Assembly: GCA_026770585.1 (NCBI GenBank)
Contig: MU647938.1
Span: 1-10,649, forward strand
DNA: 10,649 nucleotides
From: Baffinella frigidus
Taxonomy: Eukaryota > Cryptophyceae > Cryptomonadales > Baffinellaceae
Direction of reading: 5' to 3'
Numbering within the stretch: position 1 is the first letter of the stretch; each line of letters begins with the position of its first letter. The position numbers and the translations under genes are program-made. Shown here one piece after another: positions 1 through 5,820 of the stretch. The notes under the pieces are model-generated. The model was given only the letters and a program-made list of their open reading frames with translations. It was not told where the DNA came from and did no database searches.

Positions 1-255
1 GCGAAGAGTAGCCTAGGCAGGGCCAGCAGCAGAGCTCAACGCCGAACAGGGACGGGGGGGTGCAAAGAGCGTGATTGAAGGCGGGGGATTACATTCGCCA
101 CTTAATTAACTTTTGATTGTGTTTCTGACGCTTGTATTGCTACTAAAAGTTACATGCGCTAAAGAAGCCCGTGGTCTACTGCTGTATCCTTTGTTTTTGG
201 TGTTTTGCTGATGGTGACCTTTGACGATTGGATTGCCCTTAATTCTGCAGAATTT

Positions 256-478
256 CGTAGATTGGGGGCAACCTCTTCACACCCTTTAGCTTGTGTCTCT
301 CTCTTAAGTTTTCTGACATCCGTACATCGGGGGAAACCTCTACATTTGCTTGATTTGACATCTGCGTGCATTGGTACAGCCTGGGAGCAACCCTTACGCA
401 TCCACCTCTCTCACTCTCTCGCTCGCTGACTTCCGTACATTGGGGGAACCCTCTACATGCGTTTGGTTTAACATCTGA
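256..478. repeat. Imperfect tandem duplication, ~110-bp unit x2
   Basis: Two diverged units (about 256-364 and 365-478) share the order: CGTRNATTGG-like start, AACCTCT/AACCCTT, a CT-rich tract, a second CCGTACATYGGGGGAA box, then TTTGACATCT or TTTAACATCT. Each unit is itself two half-copies of the CGTACATTGGGGG box. The minus strand reads CRGFPRCTDV in one unit and CRGFPQCTEV in the other, but in different overall frames because of indels, so I read this as a decayed minisatellite or repeat-protein relic rather than a gene. Confidence 0.75.
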
Positions 479-602
479 GGTATCCGTGGTTGGAGCTCCT
501 GCGAGCTGAATCATGGGATACCATGGGCCTTCAGCCGACTTGTTTTATCCTGGTGTGTGTGCGTTCAGGATCCGTTGTGGAACACTGTCAAACACCCGAT
601 GA

Positions 603-815
603 GGATACCCTTTAGCCGGTTCTGCCGCGATCCTCTGTACAGGGGGGTCTGATGTGATCCGAAAGGAAGCATGGCCCTTCTACAGAACCAGTTCCGGTGT
701 CCGCCTATGTTGGGAGCTCGAAGAACCTAAAGGACCTAAAGGCAGGCGTAAATACTGGTATGCGAACCAACTTGCCAATGGGTTCATTATCCGTGGTTCA
801 GCTCCTAGGAGCTGA
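603..815 (+). pseudogene. Start-less open frame with CWELEEPKGPKG motif
   Basis: The frame is open for about 70 codons from after the TGA at 600 to the TGA at 813 and has no ATG. It contains SSGVRLCWELEEPKGPKG at about 690-743, a motif that recurs elsewhere in the window in the same frame (copies B-E). The overlapping next frame has a short ATG-initiated peptide (671-730, MALLQNQFRCPPMLGARRT) with a purine at -3 and G at +4. Copy C has a matching peptide in the corresponding frame. Two overlapping frames are thus both partly kept, and I cannot decide which one was coding. It could be an exon, a gene fragment or a plain dispersed repeat. Product unknown. Confidence 0.3.
691..742 (+). repeat. 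CWELEEP module, copy A (uninterrupted site)
   Basis: This 52-bp block is identical to 4308-4359 (reverse strand) except for one base (GTGTCC against GTCTCC). It contains CCGCCTATGTTGGG, whose TA (706-707) is the position at which copy B carries a 127-bp insertion. It therefore serves as an empty-site reference. Confidence 0.9.
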
Positions 816-817
816 AC
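796..817. repeat. Perfect 22-bp palindrome
   Basis: GTTCAGCTCCT is followed directly by its reverse complement. Together with 819-850 it makes four alternating copies of a GTTCAGCTCCTA arm. A diverged relative of the left part lies near 487-512 (CCGTGGTTGGAGCTCCTGCG), so this palindromic block is itself repeated in the first kilobase. Confidence 0.9.
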
Positions 818-818
818 T

Positions 819-850
819 CGTAGGAGCTGAACCATGGTTCAGCTCCTACG
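819..850. repeat. Perfect 32-bp palindrome
   Basis: CGTAGGAGCTGAACCA is followed by its exact reverse complement, with CCATGG at the centre and no loop. It shares the arm GTAGGAGCTGAAC with the adjacent 22-bp palindrome. Such a sequence could extrude as a cruciform. There is no mismatch, which suggests recent origin or ongoing homogenisation. Confidence 0.9.
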
Positions 851-907
851 AAGCCATTTGATACGGAAATAACATGGTGTGGTCCTGGTGGGGGGGACTG
901 TTTGTTG

Positions 908-926
908 TGAGCGAGGTACCCCTGTA
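908..926 (+). repeat. 19-mer shared with window end, inverted
   Basis: TGAGCGAGGTACCCCTGTA recurs exactly as its reverse complement at 10552-10570. The surrounding sequences do not obviously align. A 19-bp exact match is unlikely by chance in a window this size. Confidence 0.8.
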
Positions 927-946
927 GATGAGAGTGCCCTGTGCGA

Positions 947-1007
947 CTGACTTCCCAGCTCTGCCTCAGCAAACTTGGGCTCGCCACTTCCCAGCTCGGG
1001 AAGTCAG
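947..1007. repeat. Hairpin, CTGACTTCCC arms
   Basis: CTGACTTCCCAGCT (947-960) pairs with AGCTCGGGAAGTCAG (993-1007) with one bulge, across a ~32-nt loop that holds another TTCCCAGCT copy. It is one of many hairpins in the window and no function can be assigned. Confidence 0.7.
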
Positions 1008-1063
1008 CGTGTTAGTTGCCCTTCAGACCTGAGGGTTGTGGGGCGGCTTCCGTCTGTACTGAC

Positions 1064-1310
1064 CCCCTAAACCCTAAACACTAAACCCTAAGCCCTAACC
1101 CCTGAACCCTAAACCCTAAACCCTAAACCCTAAACCCTAAACCCTACACCCTAAACCCTGAACCCTAAACCCTAAAACCCAAACCCCGAACCCGAAACCC
1201 CGAATCCCAACCCCTAAACCCGAAACCATAAACCCTAAACCCTAAACCCTAAACCCTAAACCCTAAACCCTAAACCCCAAATCCCAATCCCCAAACCCCA
1301 AACCCCAAAC
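1064..1310. repeat. Telomere-like CCCTAAA array I
   Basis: Near-perfect CCCTAAA runs (about 1090-1145 and 1230-1275) are mixed with variants such as CCCTGAA, CCCGAA and CCCCAAA, the last dominating toward 1310. The unit matches the C-rich strand of the TTTAGGG telomere repeat. Its internal position and degeneracy point to an interstitial or subtelomeric block, not a chromosome end. Confidence 0.93.
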
Positions 1311-1484
1311 CGGCACTAGAGCGCCTTCGCCTCCGTTTTACAACAACGTGTAGTGTGAGAAAACTCCAGATCCTTGTAGTACCAAAACCCCAGCAGGGGG
1401 TCTTAGAATGTGGTCATGCTGGTCGTGTAATTAACAAATTCGCACTAGAACGCACCTGCCACTCGCACATGTCCCCAGAGGTAA
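1311..1484. other. Unique island between telomere-like arrays
   Basis: This non-telomeric spacer has no convincing ORF. A loosely repeated phrase, GGCACTAGAGCGCCT near 1312 and CGCACTAGAACGCACCT near 1441, suggests an old duplication about 129 bp apart. Confidence 0.5.
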
Positions 1485-1720
1485 CCCGTAAACCCAAACT
1501 CTACACTAAACACTCAACACTCAACACCATGCACTCAACACTCAACACTGAACCCTAAACCCCTTAACCCGTCAACCCGTTAAACCATGAACCTTCAACC
1601 CCAAACCCCAAACCCTAAACCCTAAACCCTAAACCCTAAACCCTAAACCCTAATGCCCTAAACCCTAATGCCCTAAACCCCACACCCTACAACCCAAACC
1701 CAAACCCCGGCAGGACGTGA
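1485..1720. repeat. Degenerate telomere-like array II
   Basis: It starts with irregular AACACTCAACACTCAACACC-type repeats (about 1500-1550) and becomes regular CCCTAAA at about 1612-1650. It then shows two CCCTAATG variant units and decays into CCCAAACC. A 17-20 bp unique stretch near 1709-1735 separates it from array III. Confidence 0.85.
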
Positions 1721-1737
1721 ACCGTGCTTCTCGAGAA

Positions 1738-1889
1738 ACACTAAACCCTAAACCCTAAACCCTAAACCCTAAACCCTAAACCCTAAACCCTAAACCCTTT
1801 GCATCCGAGCGCCACTCGGATGCAAACCCCAAACCTCAAACCCTAGACCCTAGACACTAAACCCCAATCTCCAAACCACAACCCTCAAA
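1738..1889. repeat. Telomere-like array III with embedded hairpin
   Basis: Eight perfect or near-perfect CCCTAAA units (1738-1797) are followed by the hairpin at 1798-1826 and then by variants CCCCAAA, CCTCAAA and CCCTAGA up to about 1889. The CCCTAGAC units near 1843-1855 are the complement of the TAGGGTC units at 2250-2277. Confidence 0.9.
1798..1826. repeat. Perfect 12-bp-stem hairpin inside telomere-like array
   Basis: TTTGCATCCGAG (1798-1809), loop CGCCA, then CTCGGATGCAAA (1815-1826). The arms are fully complementary and the hairpin interrupts CCCTAAA units cleanly on both sides. Confidence 0.9.
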
Positions 1890-1911
1890 CCCCAACTCTT
1901 GAGAGTTGGGG
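1890..1911. repeat. Hairpin CCCCAACTC-TTGA-GAGTTGGGG
   Basis: Nine-base arms are perfectly paired around a TTGA loop. It marks the boundary between array III and the following ~83-bp direct repeat. Confidence 0.85.
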
Positions 1912-1994
1912 ATCTCACGCCATGGGGTGATCACCTTGCACCTGCTGGTGAGCTCCCCCTTTAGGGGAGTCACCGTTCGAACCGGTCTGGTACC
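1912..1994 (+). repeat. ~83-bp direct repeat, copy 1
   Basis: It runs from ATCTCACGCCATGGGGTG to GGTCTGGTACC and aligns with 2091-2173, 179 bp downstream. It holds a hairpin at 1947-1974 (GGTGAGCTCCCC, then GGGGAGTCACC). Differences between the copies cluster in palindromic segments, for example GTGATCACC against GTGTGCACC. Confidence 0.85.
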
Positions 1995-2090
1995 TTCTGC
2001 AGTCAGAGTTCCCGACTTTCCCTCCGGAGCAGCCTCAGAAATACCTGAGAGCCTCAAACGGCGCCCACCATGCTCGGGGACAGCGTGGAA

Positions 2091-2173
2091 ATCTCGCGCC
2101 ATGGGGTGTGCACCTTGCACCTGCTGGTGAGCTCCCCCCCTAGGGGGTCACCGATGGAACCGGTCTGGTACCT
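2091..2173 (+). repeat. ~83-bp direct repeat, copy 2
   Basis: Second copy of 1912-1994. Its hairpin (2126-2152) has a stem built on CCCCC and GGGGG instead of CTCCCC and GGGGAG, so both arms differ from copy 1 while pairing is largely kept. The unit between the copies (1995-2090) is not repeated. Confidence 0.85.
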
Positions 2174-2220
2174 TGTACCCGTACATACGAGGGCCTCTCC
2201 TGTACGACTCTCCAGAGTTC

Positions 2221-2279
2221 TGGTCTACGGTCTATGGTCTATGGTCGATGGTCTAGGGTCTAGGGTCTAGGGTCTAGGC
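2221..2279. repeat. Heptamer array GGTCTA(G/T), opposite orientation
   Basis: About eight tandem heptamers run from TGGTCTACGGTCTATGG variants to regular TAGGGTC. The unit is G-rich on this strand, whereas arrays I-III are C-rich, so the telomere-like tracts switch orientation within 400 bp. Confidence 0.85.
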
Positions 2280-2350
2280 ATATTAGAGGTATTGATTGAC
2301 CTGAGAAACATCGACGGCAGGGAGGAGGATTCCGAAGGATGATGGGATGT

Positions 2351-2427
2351 CTGGGGATAAATCCCCCCTAGGAGACGTGACTTGTGTAAAGTCACTCGAA
2401 CTACTCCTAGGGGGGATTTATCCCCAG
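2351..2427. repeat. Fold-back with perfect 24-bp arms
   Basis: CTGGGGATAAATCCCCCCTA plus GGAG (2351-2374) is the exact reverse complement of 2404-2427. Inside lies a second hairpin, GTGACTT-GTGTA-AAGTCAC (2377-2395). The sequence AGGATG occurs just right of the element and again near 2337 on the left, but not directly adjoining, so I see no clear target-site duplication. Confidence 0.9.
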
Positions 2428-2440
2428 AGGATGGTGATCA

Positions 2441-2491
2441 TGATTCGCGTCCCCGCGCATGCCCCATTCTTTGCGACCAGCTCCAACTCGG
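2441..2491 (+). repeat. 51-bp direct repeat, copy 1
   Basis: TGATTCGCGTCCCCGCGCAT through CTCCAACTCGG matches 2614-2664 at 50 of 51 positions. It lies 14 bp after the 24-bp-arm fold-back. The intervening 122 bp carry a hairpin, CTGTTTTA and TAAAACAG, around 2577-2597. Confidence 0.92.
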
Positions 2492-2613
2492 CGAGGACAT
2501 CAAGAACCTCATGCAGGTTGCGAGCCCCGTCACGTACTTTTTGAGTTGTAAATGGTACCACGAAGTGCTTTAAACCTGTTTTAGTGATGTAAAACAGTTT
2601 TATGGGATATTCT

Positions 2614-2664
2614 TGATTCGCGTCCCCGCGCATGCCCCTTTCTTTGCGACCAGCTCCAACTCGG
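2614..2664 (+). repeat. 51-bp direct repeat, copy 2
   Basis: Differs from copy 1 by one base (CCCCTTTC against CCCCATTC). The very high identity implies a recent duplication with a 173-bp period. Confidence 0.92.
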
Positions 2665-2675
2665 GCACCAACTGC

Positions 2676-2745
2676 AGGGGGGGGTTGGGGTTGAGGGTTT
2701 GGGGTTACAGTTTTGGGATTTGGGGTGGAGGATTCAGGGATCAGG
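2676..2745. repeat. Degenerate G-rich telomere-like tract
   Basis: Repeats of the form GGGGTTGAGGGTTTGGGGTTAC resemble decayed TTTAGGG units in the G-rich orientation. An eight-G run starts the tract. Confidence 0.65.
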
Positions 2746-3054
2746 GCGAGGGGCACCTGTGCGCCGTCCTCCAGGCCGGTCAAGGTCCCCACAGGCTACT
2801 GGGCGATTTGGGCCCAGGAAGGGGGTTTTGGGTGCAGACTCACAGAGACCTGGGAGAGCAGGATAGTCGGGCAGCCAAACAAGCCAGTTTCTGGGCACTG
2901 GTTCCACAACAGAGGAAAGGGGGTGCTGGAGATGTACGGCGATTTGAGGCAACCCCCGGTGCAAACCAAAGAGGTACATGTCTTCAATAAGCGCGCAAAA
3001 AGTGATCCGGTGCCCTCAATCACTCACACAGGACTTCCTCGACTTTCTGTATAA
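2745..3054 (+). pseudogene. Possible exon or gene relic, unknown product
   Basis: One frame is open to the TAA at about 3052. Its last ~85 codons, from PTGYWAIWAQEGGFGCRL to THTGLPRLSV, have balanced composition and no low-complexity sequence, unlike most ORFs here. The only upstream ATG (2713) lies in the G-rich degenerate tract, so the real start, if any, is unknown and could be a splice acceptor. The minus strand is also largely open over the same stretch, which weakens the case. I recognise no domain. Confidence 0.22.
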
Positions 3055-3059
3055 TTTAT

Positions 3060-3640
3060 GCCCTATAAGCTCCAACGCGACGTGGCTGCCAGAGAAATTT
3101 CGACAAAATTGAGGGGCAACCAATTTTGAGGAAACAACCACCCAAGCGCTTTGCGCGGCAGAATTTTTACAACGCGCTCGCAGCGTGTGTAGAGTCTAAT
3201 AAAACTCGATAATCGCGAATCGAGTTGTTTCCAGCAGAAAGGAAGAAGAAGGATGCGAGAGCCCGAGCGGCCCTAAAAAAGCAAACCCTACGCCAGAGTT
3301 AGCCCCAACGGGTTTGAGCGTGAAGGGATGCGCACGCGCTCTCGACTTGAGCCATCTTTTTGCAAAGAAATGAGGTTTTGATGTTTCCCCCGCGGGACAC
3401 AACACGCATAACTAACACCCCCCGCCTCCCTGTGGTTATCCAACCACGCCGCCTGTGTTCGCCGGCCGTCCACAAGGCAGCGCGCGCACCTGCATTGTTG
3501 TAGGGGGTGGTCACGGGCGGGGCGGGGGGTACCTGGGCTGCTGGGGCGTAACACAGGTCAATGTCAGCATTCCGTGATAAGAAAATAATTTTCAGTCAAC
3601 CCGGAAGGGCCCGCGACTTTCCCCAAAAGTCGCGAGTCAT
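3060..3640. other. Spacer with three hairpins, weak ORFs only
   Basis: AT-rich spacer containing hairpins at 3104-3128 (CAAAATTG and CAATTTTG), 3203-3226 (AACTCGAT and ATCGAGTT) and 3612-3634 (CGCGACTTT-CCCCA-AAAGTCGCG). A start-less plus frame ending at the TGA at 3371 reads a protein-like RKEEEGCESPSGPKKANP, and the opposite strand is also open. Neither is supported enough to be called a gene. Confidence 0.5.
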
Positions 3641-3854
3641 AATGTTGTTAGATATTTAACTGAACAGGTCATTTTGCACCTTCGTACATCAACTTTTTTT
3701 TCAAGTGGTCGAAACATGAATAGCATCGGGTTGTACATGCGTAGCCCAGTCGGCAGAACAGCTGAGTTTGACCAAGAGGCACGGGGAAAGGGGATAAAGG
3801 GTGAGTTCTCGAGTGGGGTGTTTGTCCTTGAGTTCCGTTATTTCCGATTTATTA

Positions 3855-4036
3855 GGTTCCAGTGTCCGCCTACCACGCCAGATTGGAGCAGGGTGGCGAC
3901 TGTCTTAATACCGTACCCTGGTACGGTATTTGACTTTTGAAAACAACTGCCTTCAGGGGAAATTGACTTTCGGCGACACCTTCCTGGAATCTAGCGTGGT
4001 ATGTTGGGAGCTCGAAGAACCTAAAGGACCTGAAGG
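3855..4036 (+). repeat. CWELEEP module, copy B, split by an insertion
   Basis: GGTTCCAGTGTCCGCC (3855-3870) is the left part and TGTTGGGAGCTCGAAGAACC onward (4002-4036) is the right part of the same 52-bp block that is intact at 691-742 and 4308-4359. After the insertion the frame reads VCWELEEPKGPEGPRGTGTV and continues to a TAG at 4110. Without the insertion the block would keep the frame seen in copies A and C. Confidence 0.88.
3871..4001. mobile_element. 127-bp TA-flanked inverted-repeat (MITE-like) element
   Basis: The element 3873-3999 is bounded by TA on both sides (3871-3872, 4000-4001). Its ends are inverted repeats: CCACGCCAGATTGGAGCAGG on the left and CCACGCTAGATTCCAGGAAG read inward from the right, about 24 of 28 matching. 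Inside is a strong hairpin AATACCGTACC-CT-GGTACGGTATT (about 3907-3930). The uninterrupted target CCGCCTATGTTGGG, with a single TA, occurs in copies A and C. A TA duplication is typical of Tc1/mariner-type and some other DNA transposons; there is no transposase here, so it would be non-autonomous. Family assignment is inference. Confidence 0.85.
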
Positions 4037-4091
4037 ACCAAGAGGCACGGGGACCGTCCCTCCCTACGCTAGACCTGAGGGTGGTCAATCG

Positions 4092-4129
4092 CAAAAGTCA
4101 ACTCATCAGTAGGCGTGAGTCAACTTTTG
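4092..4129. repeat. Hairpin CAAAAGT...ACTTTTG
   Basis: CAAAAGTCAACTCA (4092-4105) and TGAGTCAACTTTTG (4116-4129) pair at 12 of 14 positions. It lies three bases from the perfect 26-bp palindrome at 4132. Confidence 0.75.
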
Positions 4130-4131
4130 GC

Positions 4132-4157
4132 AGAATGTACAGGATCCTGTACATTCT
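4132..4157. repeat. Perfect 26-bp palindrome with GGATCC centre
   Basis: AGAATGTACAGGA is followed by its exact reverse complement. It sits eight bases upstream of a 37-bp module that recurs at 9615, where the matching position holds a different GGATCCTG-based palindromic array. Confidence 0.92.
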
Positions 4158-4165
4158 CCCCCTGT

Positions 4166-4202
4166 GTCAACTTATGATTGCTCCCGGTCACGTCTAAAGT
4201 AG
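4166..4202. repeat. 37-bp dispersed module, copy 1
   Basis: GTCAACTTATGATTGCTCCC through GTCTAAAGTAG matches 9615-9651 at 36 of 37 positions. On the minus strand it encodes the end of an open frame, YFRRDREQ followed by a stop, in both copies. Confidence 0.92.
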
Positions 4203-4227
4203 CGGGCCTGTTCGTGCTCCTGCTGCG

Positions 4228-4268
4228 CCTTTGGTCCTTTAGGTTTTAAATGCTCCCAACATATGCCA
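4228..4268 (-). repeat. CWEHLKP module, copy D
   Basis: Shares TGGCATATGTTGGGAGCATT plus TAAAACC with copy E (6020-6060). It differs from copies A-C (GAGCTCGAAGAACC) in the middle, giving CWEHLKPKGPK instead of CWELEEPKGPK. Two subfamilies therefore exist, and one copy of each lies side by side here. Confidence 0.88.
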
Positions 4269-4307
4269 AGAAAGGAACTGCTGCTGGAACTGCGGGAACT
4301 GCTGCCA

Positions 4308-4359
4308 CCTTTAGGTCCTTTAGGTTCTTCGAGCTCCCAACATAGGCGGAGACCGGAAC
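4308..4359 (-). repeat. CWELEEP module, copy C (uninterrupted site)
   Basis: Matches copy A at 51 of 52 positions on the opposite strand, with the intact CCGCCTATGTTGGG site. It provides a second empty-site reference for the insertion in copy B. Confidence 0.92.
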
Positions 4360-4510
4360 TTATCCTGCAGAAACTGCTCAGGCGGGATGCCAGCAGGTGG
4401 CCCGGACCCCGTCGAATCGCCCATCTTGCTCGTGCTCTTGCTTCACCAAACCTCAGGTCACGCTGAACCCGTAGCGGATTAAATCGGGTTTGGTCGTGTG
4501 GTAAATTTCA

Positions 4511-4915
4511 CCTAAGTACAAGACGTCTTTACCTCACGTCCAGATCTTCCCGTAGGCGATTCATATGCCCCTAGGGATTTCCTACCGTAGGGTCCTAAGA
4601 CAATCCGACCAAAGTGGGTTCGATTTTAAGCAGTTTCAAGGTGCAATTGGACTCGCTTTGATTTATTTACATCTATTTGACTCTGGAAGGTTCTGGATGG
4701 TTCTGGATGGTTCTAAACCTGAAAATTGATGAAAACGTGTGGTGAATTCTCACTGAATAAGTTAACGAGGACTTTAGATTGACCTGAAAATGCCCCGAAG
4801 AGCATCCTATTCACCCCACCTGAAAAAAACATCCCGCCCGAATCTTCGGAACCGAATTTAAACTCAACTGAAAGTTCAACCTATAGTTGACTGATTCATG
4901 TATCAACTATGCTGA
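4511..4915. other. AT-richer spacer, no gene seen
   Basis: There is no convincing ORF. A short tandem repeat of the 11-mer GGTTCTGGATG lies at about 4683-4718. The phrase CCTGAAAA occurs near 4720, 4783 and 4821. Two related phrases, GTGTGGTAAATTTCAC (about 4496, just outside) and GTGTGGTGAATTCTCAC (about 4738), lie in direct orientation and resemble the box GTGTGGTAATTTTCGTTG of the fold-backs at 6387 and 9781. Confidence 0.5.
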
Positions 4916-4921
4916 AAGTTT

Positions 4922-4982
4922 TGCAGAAAGTCCGATACCGGGGGGTCCGATACCGTGGGGTCCGGTATCGGACTTTCTGCAT
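4922..4982. repeat. 19-bp perfect-arm hairpin followed by T-run
   Basis: TGCAGAAAGTCCGATACCG (4922-4940) is exactly complementary to 4963-4981. The loop contains a further direct copy of GTCCGATACCG, so the unit appears three times (two direct, one inverted). A nine-T run follows. It may be a repeat-derived hairpin; a small transcribed RNA ending at the T-run is only speculation. Confidence 0.88.
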
Positions 4983-5033
4983 TTTTTTTTGCATTTTTGC
5001 AAAACAGGTATAATAGGCCCTATCAGAAACCGG

Positions 5034-5217
5034 TAGAGCGATTCCGCGAAATGTTGGCCGCTTTTCGGGTTGCTGGTTTGGTGGTTTGCGCATGTCATTG
5101 GTACCACAATTCTCGAAACGGTGCGCTTTGAAAGAGCGTAAAACCTTTTCTGGCTCAAATGAAATGACGTCAAATCAGCAAACCGAAAAGCGGCCAACAT
5201 TTCCCGGAATCGCTCTA
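5034..5217. mobile_element. ~180-bp inverted-repeat (MITE-like) element, TA-flanked
   Basis: Arms of about 42 bp, GAGCGATTCCGCGAAATGTT on the left and GAGCGATTCCGGGAAATGTT read inward from the right, continue through GGCCGCTTTTCGG and TTGCTG with three or four mismatches. TA occurs at both outer ends (5034-5035, 5216-5217), consistent with a TA target duplication, although TA is palindromic and could instead be part of the arms. The ~95-bp interior has no ORF. It is non-autonomous, and its ends differ from those of the 127-bp element. Confidence 0.8.
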
Positions 5218-5639
5218 TTCTGAAAAAACGCTTCTCTCTCCTTTGACAGGAGGTTCAACACCCTACATCACGCGGTGGTGAGACTAAAAGGGAAAGAGGG
5301 TGGGGATCTCGGTGGCCTGGGTGAAAGTCTTGAAGGATTGGCCCCTCGGGAAGCCTGTTTTTGCAAAATAAAAATGGTGCGTTTTTCGGTCGAAAATGCG
5401 CTAGCTCCATTCTCAGGGGGGTATGTACATACACCACTTTTCGCCCAAAACTTTTCCAATTTTTGGCGCCTTCGGAGCTTGACCATTCACGTCAATTTTT
5501 TTGTCATTTGTCTCTGGTGCTTTGGTGCAAGGCAAACAAATCTAAAGTTGACACCCTCTCAAGTTATGTTTTTAAGTTGACGGAACCAACCTTTTCTCCG
5601 CTGTGGCCCATCTGCACAGACTCTAGAGGAGGTCGGACC
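5218..5639. other. Spacer without recognised feature
   Basis: T- and A-rich runs; several overlapping ORFs of 60-100 codons on both strands have no protein-like pattern I trust. AAGTTGAC occurs twice (about 5548 and 5573), echoing the GTCAACTT phrase that recurs near 4098-4170 and 9532-9620. Confidence 0.45.
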
Positions 5640-5795
5640 ATGGCATCCAACACGCTGTCCGGGGGCTCTCAGGGTCGACTCAAACCGGCTCCAACCCATC
5701 CGCCCAACGCCCCGACCCCTTCCGGACCCTGGCCAGACCCCCGCCTCAGTAATCGAGTTTTTTGCTCGGGGGAAAGGCGAGTTTTACATGTATGA
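5640..5795 (+). CDS. Possible short coding start, unknown product
   Basis: ATG at 5640 sits in ACC-ATG-G, a strong eukaryotic start context. It opens MASNTLSGGSQGRLKPAPTH followed by a proline-rich stretch (PPNAPTPSGPWPDPRLS) and runs to a TGA at 5793. The frame is also open upstream to 5361, but that part looks like AT-rich spacer. Low complexity, short length and the palindromic block just downstream leave this weak. It could be a first exon whose donor I cannot place. No family recognised. Confidence 0.22.
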   Translation: MASNTLSGGSQGRLKPAPTHPPNAPTPSGPWPDPRLSNRVFCSGERRVLHV

Positions 5796-5820
5796 GGTTG
5801 AAAAACCGACGGCACACGCT

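Larger units (their letters stand above)
2418..2792 (-). pseudogene. Possible gene relic on minus strand
   Basis: A 124-codon open frame, ATG at 2792, stop at 2418. The part of about residues 80-120 has an ordinary protein-like composition, with an amphipathic helix-like stretch NLHEVLDVLAELELVAKNG. The N-terminal third is translated telomere-like G/C repeat and is surely not coding. The frame spans both 51-bp direct repeats, reading ELELVAKNGACAGTRI in one copy; the other copy reads the same phrase only in a different frame. I recognise no family. It is best treated as an exon or gene relic inside repeat DNA. Confidence 0.2.
4172..4507 (-). pseudogene. 111-codon start-less open frame with two CWE-PKGPK motifs
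   Basis: The minus frame is open from the TGA at 4508-4510 down to TAA at 4172-4174. It contains LCWELEEPKGPKG, a serine-rich linker, then ICWEHLKPKGPK and a charged tail QQEHEQARYFRRDREQS. The two motifs lie in the same frame and look like a tandem pair of one short domain. In another frame, ATG at 4424 (AAG-ATG-G context) opens MGDSTGSGPPAGIPPEQFLQ and continues to a stop at 4320; its 3' part matches the short peptide of copy A. I recognise no family. It may be an exon, or two exons of a decayed gene. No splice sites can be fixed. Confidence 0.33.

Noticed and set aside
1064-1310. CRISPR-like array
   Set aside because: The repeats are contiguous 7-mers without spacers and match the telomere repeat class; the sequence is eukaryotic in character.
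1975-1985. Possible tRNA T-loop (GTTCGAACC)
   Set aside because: No acceptor, D or anticodon stem can be built around it.
5640-5800. Retrotransposon gag start
   Set aside because: The proline-rich opening is only suggestive; there is no zinc knuckle, protease or reverse transcriptase motif and no long terminal repeat in the window.
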